Assembly: GCA_013360295.1 (NCBI GenBank)
Contig: JABWCL010000020.1
Coordinates: 1 to 64,000, forward strand
Direction of reading: 5' to 3'
Length of the DNA stretch: 64,000 nucleotides
Source of the DNA: Ignavibacteriaceae bacterium
GTDB taxonomy: Bacteria > Bacteroidota > Ignavibacteria > Ignavibacteriales > Ignavibacteriaceae
The position numbers were made by a program, and so were the translations under genes. Within the stretch, counting starts at the first letter, position 1, and each line of letters begins with the position of its first letter. Positions 45,506 through 56,250 of this stretch are shown one piece after another. Below the pieces are notes generated by a model that worked only from the letters and a program-made list of their open reading frames with translations, searched no databases and was not told where the DNA came from.

Positions 45506-46228
45506 TCAGAAGTTGGTAACTAAATTCAGATTAACAGACTGATTGAAGTGGGAGTAATCTACTGTCACTGAAGTCATATTTTCTTTTTCAAGTCCTTTGT
45601 TGTGCCTAACAATCAGCCTCACCGCGTTTACGGTCGATGCGACTCTGTTCAGAATTGCTGCTCCTACTACGAACCTAAGACTGTTTTTTGTCTGCTGGCT
45701 TGAGACCCACATATTGCGGTATGATTTACGCTCTCCTGTTGTGTTCCACTTCCAGAAATGGGTATTTTCATCATACATCTCATCGAACCTTCTCTGGAAA
45801 GCCATTTCATCATTGTACTGGTAGATATCACGGTAATTACCGATGTTGGCGTAATAATCATCATCTTTCCCCTCGCCGGTTGTTCCTCCATTGGAGCGTG
45901 AATAAGTAATGTAATTATCCCTCAGATGGGAGGAATAATATGACATCCCCAGATATGTCCCCCAGAAAGCTCCGTCGGCGATAGTAAAATACTTCCCGGT
46001 TGAATAATCACCCGCGTAATATTCACCCATTCCGGGCAGGATAAAAGAATAGATAATACCAAGTATAGTCTTCTTCTTCTCCGGATTCAGCGATGAAGTA
46101 TTTGCAGATACCAAATATCCGGTCTGCTCCGAAGGCTTAAGACTGACTTTAATATCATTCTGAAGTTTGAGTGAACTCTGTGAATAAATAACGGAAATAG
46201 GGAAAAGAAGTATAAATAAGTATTTCAT
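45506..46228 (-). CDS. Exported/membrane protein of unknown function (DUF5683-like)
   Basis: This 240-residue protein has a signal peptide (MKYLFILLFPISVIYSQ) and a central hydrophobic segment (KKTILGIIYSFILPGMGEYYAGDYSTGKYFTIADGAFWGTYLGMSYYS) like the PGxGxYYxG motif of the DUF5683 family of small Bacteroidota membrane proteins. A Tyr/Asp-rich soluble stretch (about 115-175) separates this from a second hydrophobic part (LRFVVGAAILNRVASTVNAV). The function is not known. It lies 8 bases after mtaB on the same strand. Confidence 0.75.
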   Translation of the reverse strand: MKYLFILLFPISVIYSQSSLKLQNDIKVSLKPSEQTGYLVSANTSSLNPEKKKTILGIIYSFILPGMGEYYAGDYSTGKYFTIADGAFWGTYLGMSYYSSHLRDNYITYSRSNGGTTGEGKDDDYYANIGNYRDIYQYNDEMAFQRRFDEMYDENTHFWKWNTTGERKSYRNMWVSSQQTKNSLRFVVGAAILNRVASTVNAVRLIVRHNKGLEKENMTSVTVDYSHFNQSVNLNLVTNF

Positions 46229-46236
46229 GACTAAAT

Positions 46237-47559
46237 CTAAATTAAAGCCACCGATTTTTCAAAGGCTAATTCGGTGGTACAAATCGAAGGTGTAATATTA
46301 GTTATTCTGACCGGGACGATATTATTGACAAGGTCCCCGTCATAGGCAGTCTCACAACGAATGTAATTTGATGAGAAGCCCTTAATTCTTCCTTCTTCAT
46401 TGTTACTCTCAAATAGAACATTTAACACTGAATCAGAAGCTTTTTGAAAGAACTCAAATCGTTTCTTTTCGCTGAGGATTCGAAGCATATTGGTTCTTTT
46501 ACGCCGTATGGCCACATCCACTTTACCCTGAAAATCTATGGCTTTAGTATCAGGCCGTTCTGAATAGGTGAAGGGATGGAGGTAACTTACAGGCATATCC
46601 TTTAGAAAATTGTAAGTATCAAGAAAATCGTTCTCGTCCTCACCGGGAAAGCCTGAAATAACATCTACTCCTATCCCTGCTGAAGGTATTCGCCGGGCTA
46701 CCTCATGGATTACCTTTTCATAATCCTTTACGCTATACCGGCGCTGCATCAGACGGAGTATTTTATCATTCCCGCTTTGCAGTGGGATGTGGAAATGATC
46801 ACAGAATTTGTCTGATGAAGCAACAAGTTCAATAATTTCAGGTATCAGTAAATTGGGCTCAATTGAGCTGATACGGAGCCTGAAGTCACCATTTATCCGG
46901 TTAAGTTCTTTCAGGAGATAAATAAGCCCATCGCCTGTAGATGTTTGAAAATCTCCGACATTTACACCGGTAAGAATAATTTCCTTATACCCCTCTTCTA
47001 ACAGCTGGTTGAAATGACGCACAGCCTCGTCCGGCTTCATACTCCTGCTCTGCCCTCTGGCTAATGGAATAGTACAGAAAGAACACTTATAATCACATCC
47101 ATCCTGAATTTTAAAGTATGCCCTTGTCCTTGAGTCAGCTTCTGAGGAATATGCTTTCCCAAATTCAGAGTTAAGCTGCTCGGTAGGTGAAGTAAATATA
47201 CAGGCGGTTTCATTTTTTGAATTTGTCCGCAAATAGCTAAAAACGTCAAATTTCTCTTTACTGCCAAGTACAAGGTCTACACCGTCAATACCAGCAATTT
47301 GCTCTGGACGAAGCTGAGCGTAACAACCTGTAACAATTACAAATGCTTCCGGATTATTCCTGAGGAATTTTCTCACGACCTGTCGGCAGTCCTTCTCCGC
47401 GTTCTCGGTAACAGTACATGTATTAATTACGTACACATCAGCTTTTTCATTTTCGCCTACAACTTTATACCCATTACCGATAAACTGCTTACCGATCGCG
47501 GAAGTCTCAGCAAAATTAAGCTTACATCCTAAAGTGTATAATGATACTGTTTTATTCAT
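46237..47559 (-). CDS. mtaB: tRNA threonylcarbamoyladenosine (37) methylthiotransferase MtaB
   Basis: This 440-residue radical SAM enzyme adds a methylthio group to t6A37 of tRNAs. The N-terminal cluster ligands are Cys12 (LGCKLN), Cys48 (NTCTV) and Cys79 (VTGCY). The radical SAM cysteines are Cys155, Cys159 and Cys162 in CDYKCSFC, followed by IPLARGQSRS, and a C-terminal TRAM-like region is present. GCKLN with CDYKCSFCTIPLARG is typical of MtaB rather than MiaB (usually GCQMN) or RimO. It is preceded by the rpsA terminator and has its own gap of about 140 bases. Confidence 0.95.
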   Translation of the reverse strand: MNKTVSLYTLGCKLNFAETSAIGKQFIGNGYKVVGENEKADVYVINTCTVTENAEKDCRQVVRKFLRNNPEAFVIVTGCYAQLRPEQIAGIDGVDLVLGSKEKFDVFSYLRTNSKNETACIFTSPTEQLNSEFGKAYSSEADSRTRAYFKIQDGCDYKCSFCTIPLARGQSRSMKPDEAVRHFNQLLEEGYKEIILTGVNVGDFQTSTGDGLIYLLKELNRINGDFRLRISSIEPNLLIPEIIELVASSDKFCDHFHIPLQSGNDKILRLMQRRYSVKDYEKVIHEVARRIPSAGIGVDVISGFPGEDENDFLDTYNFLKDMPVSYLHPFTYSERPDTKAIDFQGKVDVAIRRKRTNMLRILSEKKRFEFFQKASDSVLNVLFESNNEEGRIKGFSSNYIRCETAYDGDLVNNIVPVRITNITPSICTTELAFEKSVALI

Positions 47560-47615
47560 CAGAAAAAAGTGTCTAAACTAAAGATTATAATGATCTAATA
47601 GGTTTATAAATAAGA

Positions 47616-47653
47616 AACTCACCCTGCATCCGATATTTGATGCAAGGTGAGTT
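47616..47653 (-). terminator. Hairpin terminator after rpsA
   Basis: A 15-base stem with a single mismatch (AACTCACC-C-TGCATC against GATGCA-A-GGTGAGTT) encloses an 8-base loop. On the minus strand it is followed by TTTCTTATTTAT, a T-rich tract. It lies 47 bases after the rpsA stop and before mtaB, so it most likely ends the cmk-ispH-rpsA transcript. Confidence 0.75.
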
Positions 47654-47699
47654 GTTTAAGTTATTTTGAATTACACAAAATCAGAGTGAAATTGAGTAA

Positions 47700-49556
47700 T
47701 TACTCGGTAACAGGCGCTTTTGAATCTGAATCAGATACCTGTGCTTCATCAACCGGTGTGGGCGGTTCTTCAGGAAGCTCAAATATCGGGAAATCAGTGG
47801 TATCAATAATACCGGTTTCCGCGTTTTTCACATCGTTTACAGATACTTTCTCAAGTTTGTATGTGGCGATATAAGATTCGATTTCGGCATCGGATAATTC
47901 CTTTAGAGCGGCGATAGCACTGAGGACGATCTTCTTGTTTTCCTTATCGAATTCAACCACTTTCAGCTTAAGATCGGCGTCCATCGGGAAGTGATAGCTG
48001 AGATTTTTGATCTTCGCGGTTGAAAGCTGGCTTGTAGGAACAAACCCATCAACTTTATCAGGGAGTTCAACAATGATACCCTTCTCGATAATTCGTACAA
48101 CTTTACCATCGGTTGCACTGCCGGAAGAATATTTTTTCTCGAATGAATCCCACGGATTATCAAAAATCTGTTTGTGGCCAAGGGAGATTTTTCTGCTATC
48201 AACATCAACATTCAGAACGATGACGTCAAGCTTCTCGCCTTTTTTAACAACTTCACCGGGGTGTCTGATCTTCTTAGTCCAGGAGAGATCAGAAATATGA
48301 ACTAAACCGTCAATACCAGGTTCTAATTCAATAAATACGCCAAAATTGGTAAGGTTCCTGGCAACTCCGATATGCTGTGACCCAACGGGGTACTTCTGCA
48401 TTAATTCATGCCACGGATCCGGTTCAAGCTGTTTCATTCCGAGAGAAATCTTTTTCTCATCTTTATCGAGGCTCAAAACAACAGCATCCACCGTCTGTCC
48501 CATCGCAACCATTTGTGAAGGATGCTTAATGTGCTGTGTCCAGCTCATCTCTGAGTTGTGAATAAGGCCTTCGATGCCCTTTTCAATCTCGATGAATGCG
48601 CCGTAATCGGTAAGAGAAACAACTCTTCCCGATACTTTATTTCCGACCTGGAGTTTTTCATCAATATTATCCCAGGGATGCGGAAGCAGTTTTTTCAGAC
48701 TAAGAGAAATTCTGCGTTTCTCTTCATCAAAGTCAGTTACTACAACGTTAATGACCTGATCTAATTTAACGACTTCATTTGGGTGATTGATTCTGCCCCA
48801 ACTTAAGTCGGTAATATGTATAAGGCCGTCCACGCCGCCAAGATCAACGAACACACCAAAGTCAGTAATCGCCTTTACGATACCTTCGAGAATCTGGCCT
48901 TTTTCAAGTTTATCGAGGATTGCTTTACGCTGATCGGCAAGTTCTTCTTCAACGAGTACTTTATGCGATACAACTACGTTTTCAGTTGGAATATTAACTT
49001 TAACTACCTTGAACTCCATGGTCTTGCCTACCAGGGCATCAAAGTCACGGATAGGACGAACATCGATCTGGGAACCGGGCAGGAATGCTTCCATTCCCAT
49101 TAAATCCACTACCATACCGCCCTTAATCCTTCTGAGGATATTGCCGGTGAGTATTTCTCCGGTCTCGTGAGCTCTGAGAACACGTTCCCATACTCTGAGG
49201 AAATCTGCTCTCTTTTTACTTAAAACAAGATTACCTTCCTGGTCTTCAACACTTTCAAGTACTACTTCAATTTCACTTCCGACTTTTAATGAATCCATGC
49301 TTGTGAATTCATCTTTAGGTATTGTACCTTCAGATTTAAAGCCGACATCCACAATTATTGAATCATTCAGTACACGTACTATTCTGCCTTTTACAATCTC
49401 TCCCTGTTTTACCTTACTGAAAGACTGCGAGTAAATTTTTGATAACGCGGCAAATTCTTCCATAGAATAGCCGGCATCTTCCTGATATTTTTTAGACTTC
49501 TCGAACTCATATTCAAGTGCCATCTGGTTCAATAAGTCTTCATTCATTTCGGGCAT
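47700..49556 (-). CDS. rpsA: 30S ribosomal protein S1
   Basis: This 618-residue protein has six S1/OB-fold RNA-binding domains. Domain 1 starts near KQGEIVKGRIVRVL, domain 2 near ETGEILTGNILRRI, domain 3 near EKGQILEGIVKAITDFGVFVDLGG, domain 4 near QVGNKVSGRVVSLTDYGAFIEI, domain 5 near PVGSQHIGVARNLTNFGVFIEL and domain 6 near SSGSATDGKVVRIIEKGIIVEL. An acidic C-terminal tail follows. S1 brings mRNAs to the 30S subunit. Two ATGs are possible: 49556 is only 3 bases from an AGGAGG, while 49547 is 12 bases from it and overlaps the stop of a small upstream reading frame. Gene order cmk-ispH-rpsA is common in bacteria. Confidence 0.97.
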   Translation of the reverse strand: MPEMNEDLLNQMALEYEFEKSKKYQEDAGYSMEEFAALSKIYSQSFSKVKQGEIVKGRIVRVLNDSIIVDVGFKSEGTIPKDEFTSMDSLKVGSEIEVVLESVEDQEGNLVLSKKRADFLRVWERVLRAHETGEILTGNILRRIKGGMVVDLMGMEAFLPGSQIDVRPIRDFDALVGKTMEFKVVKVNIPTENVVVSHKVLVEEELADQRKAILDKLEKGQILEGIVKAITDFGVFVDLGGVDGLIHITDLSWGRINHPNEVVKLDQVINVVVTDFDEEKRRISLSLKKLLPHPWDNIDEKLQVGNKVSGRVVSLTDYGAFIEIEKGIEGLIHNSEMSWTQHIKHPSQMVAMGQTVDAVVLSLDKDEKKISLGMKQLEPDPWHELMQKYPVGSQHIGVARNLTNFGVFIELEPGIDGLVHISDLSWTKKIRHPGEVVKKGEKLDVIVLNVDVDSRKISLGHKQIFDNPWDSFEKKYSSGSATDGKVVRIIEKGIIVELPDKVDGFVPTSQLSTAKIKNLSYHFPMDADLKLKVVEFDKENKKIVLSAIAALKELSDAEIESYIATYKLEKVSVNDVKNAETGIIDTTDFPIFELPEEPPTPVDEAQVSDSDSKAPVTE

Positions 49557-49633
49557 AAGCCTCCTAAGATATTAGTTGCAGTCAAAACCGTTAAACTGAT
49601 AAACACGCTTCCGACTAAAATTTTCTTTAACAT
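49544..49633 (-). CDS. Small hydrophobic reading frame (29 codons) interlocked with rpsA
   Basis: An ATG at 49633 opens a 29-codon frame between ispH and rpsA. The peptide starts MLKKILVGSVFISLTVLTAT, has two lysines and then a hydrophobic stretch like a signal or leader peptide, and ends NILGGLCPK. Its TGA overlaps the second ATG of rpsA as ATGA, and the rpsA Shine-Dalgarno lies inside it. No Shine-Dalgarno precedes its own ATG, 11 bases after the ispH stop. It might be a leader that couples or regulates rpsA translation, or it might be chance. Confidence 0.3.
   Translation of the reverse strand: MLKKILVGSVFISLTVLTATNILGGLCPK
49560..49565 (-). promoter_or_regulatory. Strong Shine-Dalgarno sequence of rpsA
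   Basis: A full AGGAGG lies 3 bases before the first rpsA ATG and 12 before the second. Such strong sites are uncommon in front of genes in this window. Because neither spacing is ideal, it does not settle the start on its own. Confidence 0.6.
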
Positions 49634-49644
49634 AGTTAATTAAA

Positions 49645-50535
49645 TCAGTTTGTATTAAACTTTTTTTCAATCAAATTTTTTATTTCCTGCATCACCCAGT
49701 GGGGTGTTGAAGTAGCACCCGTAATACCGACTGTGCTTGCTCCATCAAACCATTCCCAATCGAGATCATCCGGGGTCTCAGCAAAGTAAGTCCTGGGATT
49801 TTCTTCTTTAGCTATATTGTAAAGTACCTTCCCATTGCTACTCTTCTTACCTGCTGTAAAAATTATTATATCCTGCGACTTCGAGAATTCCCTCAACTTT
49901 TTTTCCCTGCCGGATACTTGTCCGCAAATCGTATCTTTCGCGTGAAACTCAACTGCAGTCTCCTCCATAGTACCTATCTCAAACACTTCGATCTTACTCT
50001 TCAGGGCTGCCGCGACTTTATAGAAAGTTTCTTTGTCCATCGTTGTCTGTGAAAACAAGACGGTTGGTTTTTTCAGATTTACTTTCTCAAGAGCTTCTTC
50101 GACGCTGAGCACAACAATCGCGTTATCTCCGGTAACTCCTCTTAAACCAATAACTTCAGCGTGATCCTTTTTCCCGAATATTACGATTTGGAACTCTTTA
50201 TCAATGAACCTTCTGATTCGTTCCTGAACCTTCGTAACAACCGGGCAAGTGGCATCAACAAGTTCGATACCCCTTTCTAAAGCCTTTTTGTATGTGGACG
50301 GAGGCTCACCGTGAGCACGTATAAGAACTTTACTGCCTGGTTCAATATTGTCGAGATCAGAAACCGAGATAGTCTCCATACCCATCTTACCAAGCCTGTC
50401 TACTTCGACTGTGTTGTGAATTATATCTCCGAGTGAATACATCTTAGGTGTTGATTTCAACTCATTTTCAGCAAAATCAATCGCTCTTACAACCCCCCAG
50501 CAAAAACCGGCAAATTTATCTATACTAACTTCCAT
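49645..50535 (-). CDS. ispH: 4-hydroxy-3-methylbut-2-enyl diphosphate reductase
   Basis: This 296-residue 4Fe-4S enzyme makes IPP and DMAPP in the last step of the MEP isoprenoid pathway. The three cluster cysteines are Cys12 (GFCWGV), Cys97 (DATCPVV) and Cys204 (DTICGQV). RAHGEPP and the C-terminal GITGATSTPHWVMQE are also typical. The third motif, DTICGQVSGRE followed later by AGKKSSNGK, is the variant seen in Bacteroidota rather than the proteobacterial NTICxATxxRQ. It lies 27 bases after the cmk stop and 88 bases before rpsA. Confidence 0.97.
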   Translation of the reverse strand: MEVSIDKFAGFCWGVVRAIDFAENELKSTPKMYSLGDIIHNTVEVDRLGKMGMETISVSDLDNIEPGSKVLIRAHGEPPSTYKKALERGIELVDATCPVVTKVQERIRRFIDKEFQIVIFGKKDHAEVIGLRGVTGDNAIVVLSVEEALEKVNLKKPTVLFSQTTMDKETFYKVAAALKSKIEVFEIGTMEETAVEFHAKDTICGQVSGREKKLREFSKSQDIIIFTAGKKSSNGKVLYNIAKEENPRTYFAETPDDLDWEWFDGASTVGITGATSTPHWVMQEIKNLIEKKFNTN

Positions 50536-50562
50536 AAAATTCTCTTTTCTCGGTAAAACAAA

Positions 50563-51246
50563 TCACTCGTTTACAATAGTACCTATCTTTTTTAGAATTA
50601 TATCACGTATTTGCTGTACCTGCTGCTCAATTGAAAGTTCCGAGTTATCCACTTCGAACGCGTCCTCTGCTTTTTTCAAAGGGCTGTTTTTCCTGGTAGA
50701 GTCTGTTATGTCACGATCGCGCAAATTTTTAATCACATCCGCGATCGGTATATCCCTGCCGAGGCTCTTGAATTCCTGAAATCTTCTCTCCGCTCTTTTT
50801 TCAAGACTGGCAGTCAGAAATATTTTAACCTCCGCATTCGGAAATACCACGGTCCCGATATCTCTCCCTTCCATCACCACGCCGCCATTCTCGGCAAGTA
50901 CCCTCTGCTTATTTACCAGTTCTTTTCGAACACACTCAAGAGTACTGATAAAGCTTACGTTATCATTTACTTCTTTGGAGCGTATCTGATCACTAACGTC
51001 CTCATCATTGATGAAAACCTTATTCTCACCTTCAATAATGGATATCGTGAGTTTTATGTTTCTGGCACCGTCACAGATCCGGGGCGGTTCACTGAGCAGG
51101 TTGTTTCTTAATGAATAAAGTGTGATAGCGCGATACATTGCACCGGTATCAATGTAGATATACCCGAGGCGCTTAGCCAACAACTTTGCAGTTGTGCTTT
51201 TACCTGACCCAGCAGGGCCATCTATCGCTACAATCACTTTTTTCAT
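50563..51246 (-). CDS. cmk: Cytidylate kinase
   Basis: This 227-residue kinase phosphorylates CMP and dCMP. The P-loop is DGPAGSGKSTTAK near residue 9, followed by YIDTGAMYRAITL, the CMP-binding VMEGRDIGTVVFPNAEVKIFLTAS, and the lid (RDRDITDSTRKNSPLKKAEDAFEVDNSELS). ATG at 51246 is preferred because MKKVIVAIDGPAGSGKS is the normal N-terminus; a GTG at 51288 would add 14 residues without homology. First gene of cmk-ispH-rpsA. Confidence 0.96.
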   Translation of the reverse strand: MKKVIVAIDGPAGSGKSTTAKLLAKRLGYIYIDTGAMYRAITLYSLRNNLLSEPPRICDGARNIKLTISIIEGENKVFINDEDVSDQIRSKEVNDNVSFISTLECVRKELVNKQRVLAENGGVVMEGRDIGTVVFPNAEVKIFLTASLEKRAERRFQEFKSLGRDIPIADVIKNLRDRDITDSTRKNSPLKKAEDAFEVDNSELSIEQQVQQIRDIILKKIGTIVNE

Positions 51247-51398
51247 AATCTGGAAATTTACTAAAATATTCTGAGATTTTAAAACCACAGGATCCGCGAT
51301 GGACGGCTAAGCCCCCTCATTTTCAGGCTAAAATCGATACATATTTAAATAAGACAGGTAATTTGTCGGAAAATGTAATGGTAAGTTCCATCTAGAGA

Positions 51399-53054
51399 TC
51401 AGGAGTACTCCCTGCCATCATATTTTTCAATAATTTGCTTCAACTGCGGGTCATAATTAGAATTGGCACTCCTGGCGTTATTTATTTGAACTGGTTCGTG
51501 ATTCTCTTTCACTATTCTGGCGGCAGGCTCATCCCCTTTTACCAGACTGAATGTAACTCTGATCCCGAAAAATTCGGAAGCTTTTTTATCCAGATATTCG
51601 AGATTTTGTTCAATGATAATAAACGCATCCTGACCGGAGATTCTGGCGACCAGCCTGCTTCCTGAAAATTCAGAAGGAGTCATATGGGATAGTGAATCAC
51701 CAAACGTAAATCTTTTTTCATTTAATACCGCCTCTTCAAATTTGGCCCATTTTGATTTAATCAGGTCTATATCGGAAGGGGACTGTGGAGCATTGCTTGA
51801 ATTCTTTTGCGGCGGTGTTTTGTAGTATTCTTTTGATTCTTCTTTAATTTTGTATTCCGGTTCTGCAAGTTCCCTATCCACAGGCTTCTCACGAATCTCG
51901 AAGGATCCGGCAGGGTTTTCAGTTATTTTTTTTTTAACTTCTGAAATAAGTCCCGATAGAGTGTGGCTCCCTTCAAAACCGATAAGAAGTGAGATTACTA
52001 TTTCAGTTTTCAACCGGTGATCCGACGCAAATTTGAGTTCATTAACCGACCGCGTAAGAAAATTCAAAATCCTCAGGCAGTCACTTGTTGTGTAACTCTC
52101 CCTGCACTCAAGATATTTTTCTTTGTACTCCACTGCACTTTCGATAAAATCCGTCTTCCCGGAAATTGTAACGGTAAGAATATTTCTAAAGTGCGCGATG
52201 AGCCCGTTCAGAAATTCAGTAAAATCCCATCCGTTTCCGTAGATGGTATTTATTACATTCAATCCTTCAGAATGATTCTTGAAAACAACCGCATCGGATA
52301 CCCTGAAATAGATATCGTCTCCTATGACACTCAGCAGCCTTGTAACGTCTTCATGTCTTACGTCTTTACCGCAAAAAGCAACAACCTGATCAAAAAAACT
52401 TTCTGCATCGCGAAGCCCGCCATCAGCTCTTTTGGATATGAGGGTCAGGGTCTTTTCATCGATTTTCACACCTTCCGCTTCTGCTATCGCTGAAAGCTGC
52501 CTCCTTATAACATCGAGGCTGATACGCTTAAAGTCATATCTTTGGCACCTGGAGACAATAGTAATCGGAACTTTGTGAATTTCAGTTGTGGCAAAAATAA
52601 ATATCGTATGAGGGGGCGGCTCCTCAAGTGTTTTCAGGAATGCGTTAAATGATTCCTTGGTAAGCATATGAACTTCATCGATAATGAAGACTTTATATTT
52701 CCCCCTTACCGGAGCGAACTTGACTGATTCTCGTAGAGACCTTACATCATCAATTCCGCGGTTTGAAGCAGCGTCAATTTCAATGATGTCCATAAACCTG
52801 TTCTGTTGGATTAGTTTACAATTTTCACAATCATTGCAGGGTTCAAAGTCTCGCGGATTCTCACAATTTAAAGCTTTTGCAAGAATTCTGGCTGTAGTGG
52901 TCTTCCCCACCCCTCTCGGACCGGTAAATAAAAAAGCATGAGCGATTCTGCCTGTAGAGATTGAGTTCTTGAGTGTGAGCGTGATATGCTCCTGTCCGAC
53001 GACTTCGGCAAATTTAACCGGACGATATTTCCTTGCTGATACTATGAATGCCAT
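51399..53054 (-). CDS. dnaX: DNA polymerase III subunit gamma/tau
   Basis: This 551-residue clamp-loader ATPase starts with ARKYRPVKFAEVVGQEHI. It has Walker A at residues 45-52 (GPRGVGKT), a zinc module (Cys64, Cys73, Cys76, Cys79), Walker B with sensor (IIDEVHMLTKESFNAFLKTLEEPP) and FATTEIHKVPITIVSRCQRYDF. Domain III follows to about residue 370. The last 180 residues are a charged linker and a tau-like tail. I saw no obvious frameshift signal for a separate gamma form. It overlaps the reductase gene upstream by 13 bases. Confidence 0.96.
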   Translation of the reverse strand: MAFIVSARKYRPVKFAEVVGQEHITLTLKNSISTGRIAHAFLFTGPRGVGKTTTARILAKALNCENPRDFEPCNDCENCKLIQQNRFMDIIEIDAASNRGIDDVRSLRESVKFAPVRGKYKVFIIDEVHMLTKESFNAFLKTLEEPPPHTIFIFATTEIHKVPITIVSRCQRYDFKRISLDVIRRQLSAIAEAEGVKIDEKTLTLISKRADGGLRDAESFFDQVVAFCGKDVRHEDVTRLLSVIGDDIYFRVSDAVVFKNHSEGLNVINTIYGNGWDFTEFLNGLIAHFRNILTVTISGKTDFIESAVEYKEKYLECRESYTTSDCLRILNFLTRSVNELKFASDHRLKTEIVISLLIGFEGSHTLSGLISEVKKKITENPAGSFEIREKPVDRELAEPEYKIKEESKEYYKTPPQKNSSNAPQSPSDIDLIKSKWAKFEEAVLNEKRFTFGDSLSHMTPSEFSGSRLVARISGQDAFIIIEQNLEYLDKKASEFFGIRVTFSLVKGDEPAARIVKENHEPVQINNARSANSNYDPQLKQIIEKYDGREYS

Positions 53055-53530
53055 AATCTGCTGCTGTGTGGTAAAATGTTTTTTTCTATATAGTCAATTA
53101 GTTTTTCAAGATACTTTTTATCCGTCAGATTGAATGAACCTAACTCTGTGCTGTCCAGATCTAAAACGCCGAACAGCCTGCCGTCCGGATAACTGACTGG
53201 AACTACAATCTCAGACCTTGACTCAGGATCACAGGCAATATGACCGGGGAATTTTTCTACATCTTCAACAATTATCGTTTCATTCCTCTGAGCTGAGGTG
53301 CCGCACACTCCGCTCCCGATTTCGATGGAAGTACACGCTATCTTACCCTGGAACGGACCAAGAAATAACTTTTGACCATTGAATATATAAAAACCCACCC
53401 AACTTATCTTCGGAAAAAATTCTTTCAGTACGGCGGTAAAATTTGATAGATTTGAAATCAACTGATCTTCCGGTAAAATCAGGTATGGAACCCGGGCTAT
53501 GAGATCCTCATATTTCTCAAGTTCCGTCAT
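53042..53530 (-). CDS. msrC: Free methionine-(R)-sulfoxide reductase (GAF domain)
   Basis: This protein of about 162 residues reduces free L-methionine-(R)-sulfoxide with a GAF fold. The three redox cysteines are in conserved settings: LGPFQGKIACTSIEIGSGVCGTSA and FPGHIACDPESRSEIVVPV. YPDGRLFGVLDLDSTELGSF completes the active site. ATG at 53530 gives a normal N-terminus (MTELEKYEDL); a TTG at 53560 would add ten residues. It lies between lon and dnaX on the same strand and overlaps the dnaX start by 13 bases. Confidence 0.92.
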   Translation of the reverse strand: MTELEKYEDLIARVPYLILPEDQLISNLSNFTAVLKEFFPKISWVGFYIFNGQKLFLGPFQGKIACTSIEIGSGVCGTSAQRNETIIVEDVEKFPGHIACDPESRSEIVVPVSYPDGRLFGVLDLDSTELGSFNLTDKKYLEKLIDYIEKNILPHSSRLWHS

Positions 53531-53566
53531 ATTTCTGTTCACATGAAGATTCGTACTCAAATACGT

Positions 53567-55966
<2,400 letters not shown>

Positions 55967-55989
55967 TTAGTACCTTGTATCATTTAATT

Positions 55990-56250
55990 TAGCCAGATAA
56001 GATATTAAATTAAGAGGTGCTATTCAAGGTCTGGAATAAGTAGTATTGTCAGAGGTTCTGCTATTTTAGCATAAACAATGGATTGTGAATATAACCACGG
56101 GAAAATCCCGTCAAGGTGAACGACCGGCATATTACCCATAAACTATCGGAATTGAATAATTCCCCAATAAACGCTTCCACAATTTGGCAACTGTGGCGAT
56201 TACCCCAATAAAATTACCCTGCCACAAGAAATGATCAAACTTCTGAAGTG
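55990..56250. other. Unassigned intergenic block with coding-like composition
   Basis: This gap between the methyltransferase and lon genes is visibly richer in G and C than the other gaps in the window, such as 56938-57160. On the minus strand it holds a 39-codon frame from ATG 56139 to TAG 56020 (MGNMPVVHLDGIFPWLYSQS at its start, IPDLE at its end). A second open stretch without an ordinary start ends at the TAA at 56132-56134 and includes LWQGNFIGVIATVAKLWK. The sequence CCCCAATAAA occurs twice. It could be a decayed gene, a dispersed intergenic repeat or a structured RNA; I cannot assign it. The lon promoter must also lie here. Confidence 0.4.
56097..56111. repeat. Short perfect palindrome upstream of lon
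   Basis: ACGGGA-AAA-TCCCGT is a perfect 6-base inverted repeat with a 3-base spacer, about 130 bases before the lon start. On the minus strand TTGACG begins just upstream and TATATT follows, with a 15-base gap that is too short for a normal promoter. It may be an operator or simply part of the unassigned block. Confidence 0.4.

Noticed and set aside
56089-56117. A sigma-70-like promoter (TTGACG...TATATT) upstream of lon.
   Set aside because: The spacer is only 15 bases and the position is far from the lon start; the palindrome is reported instead.
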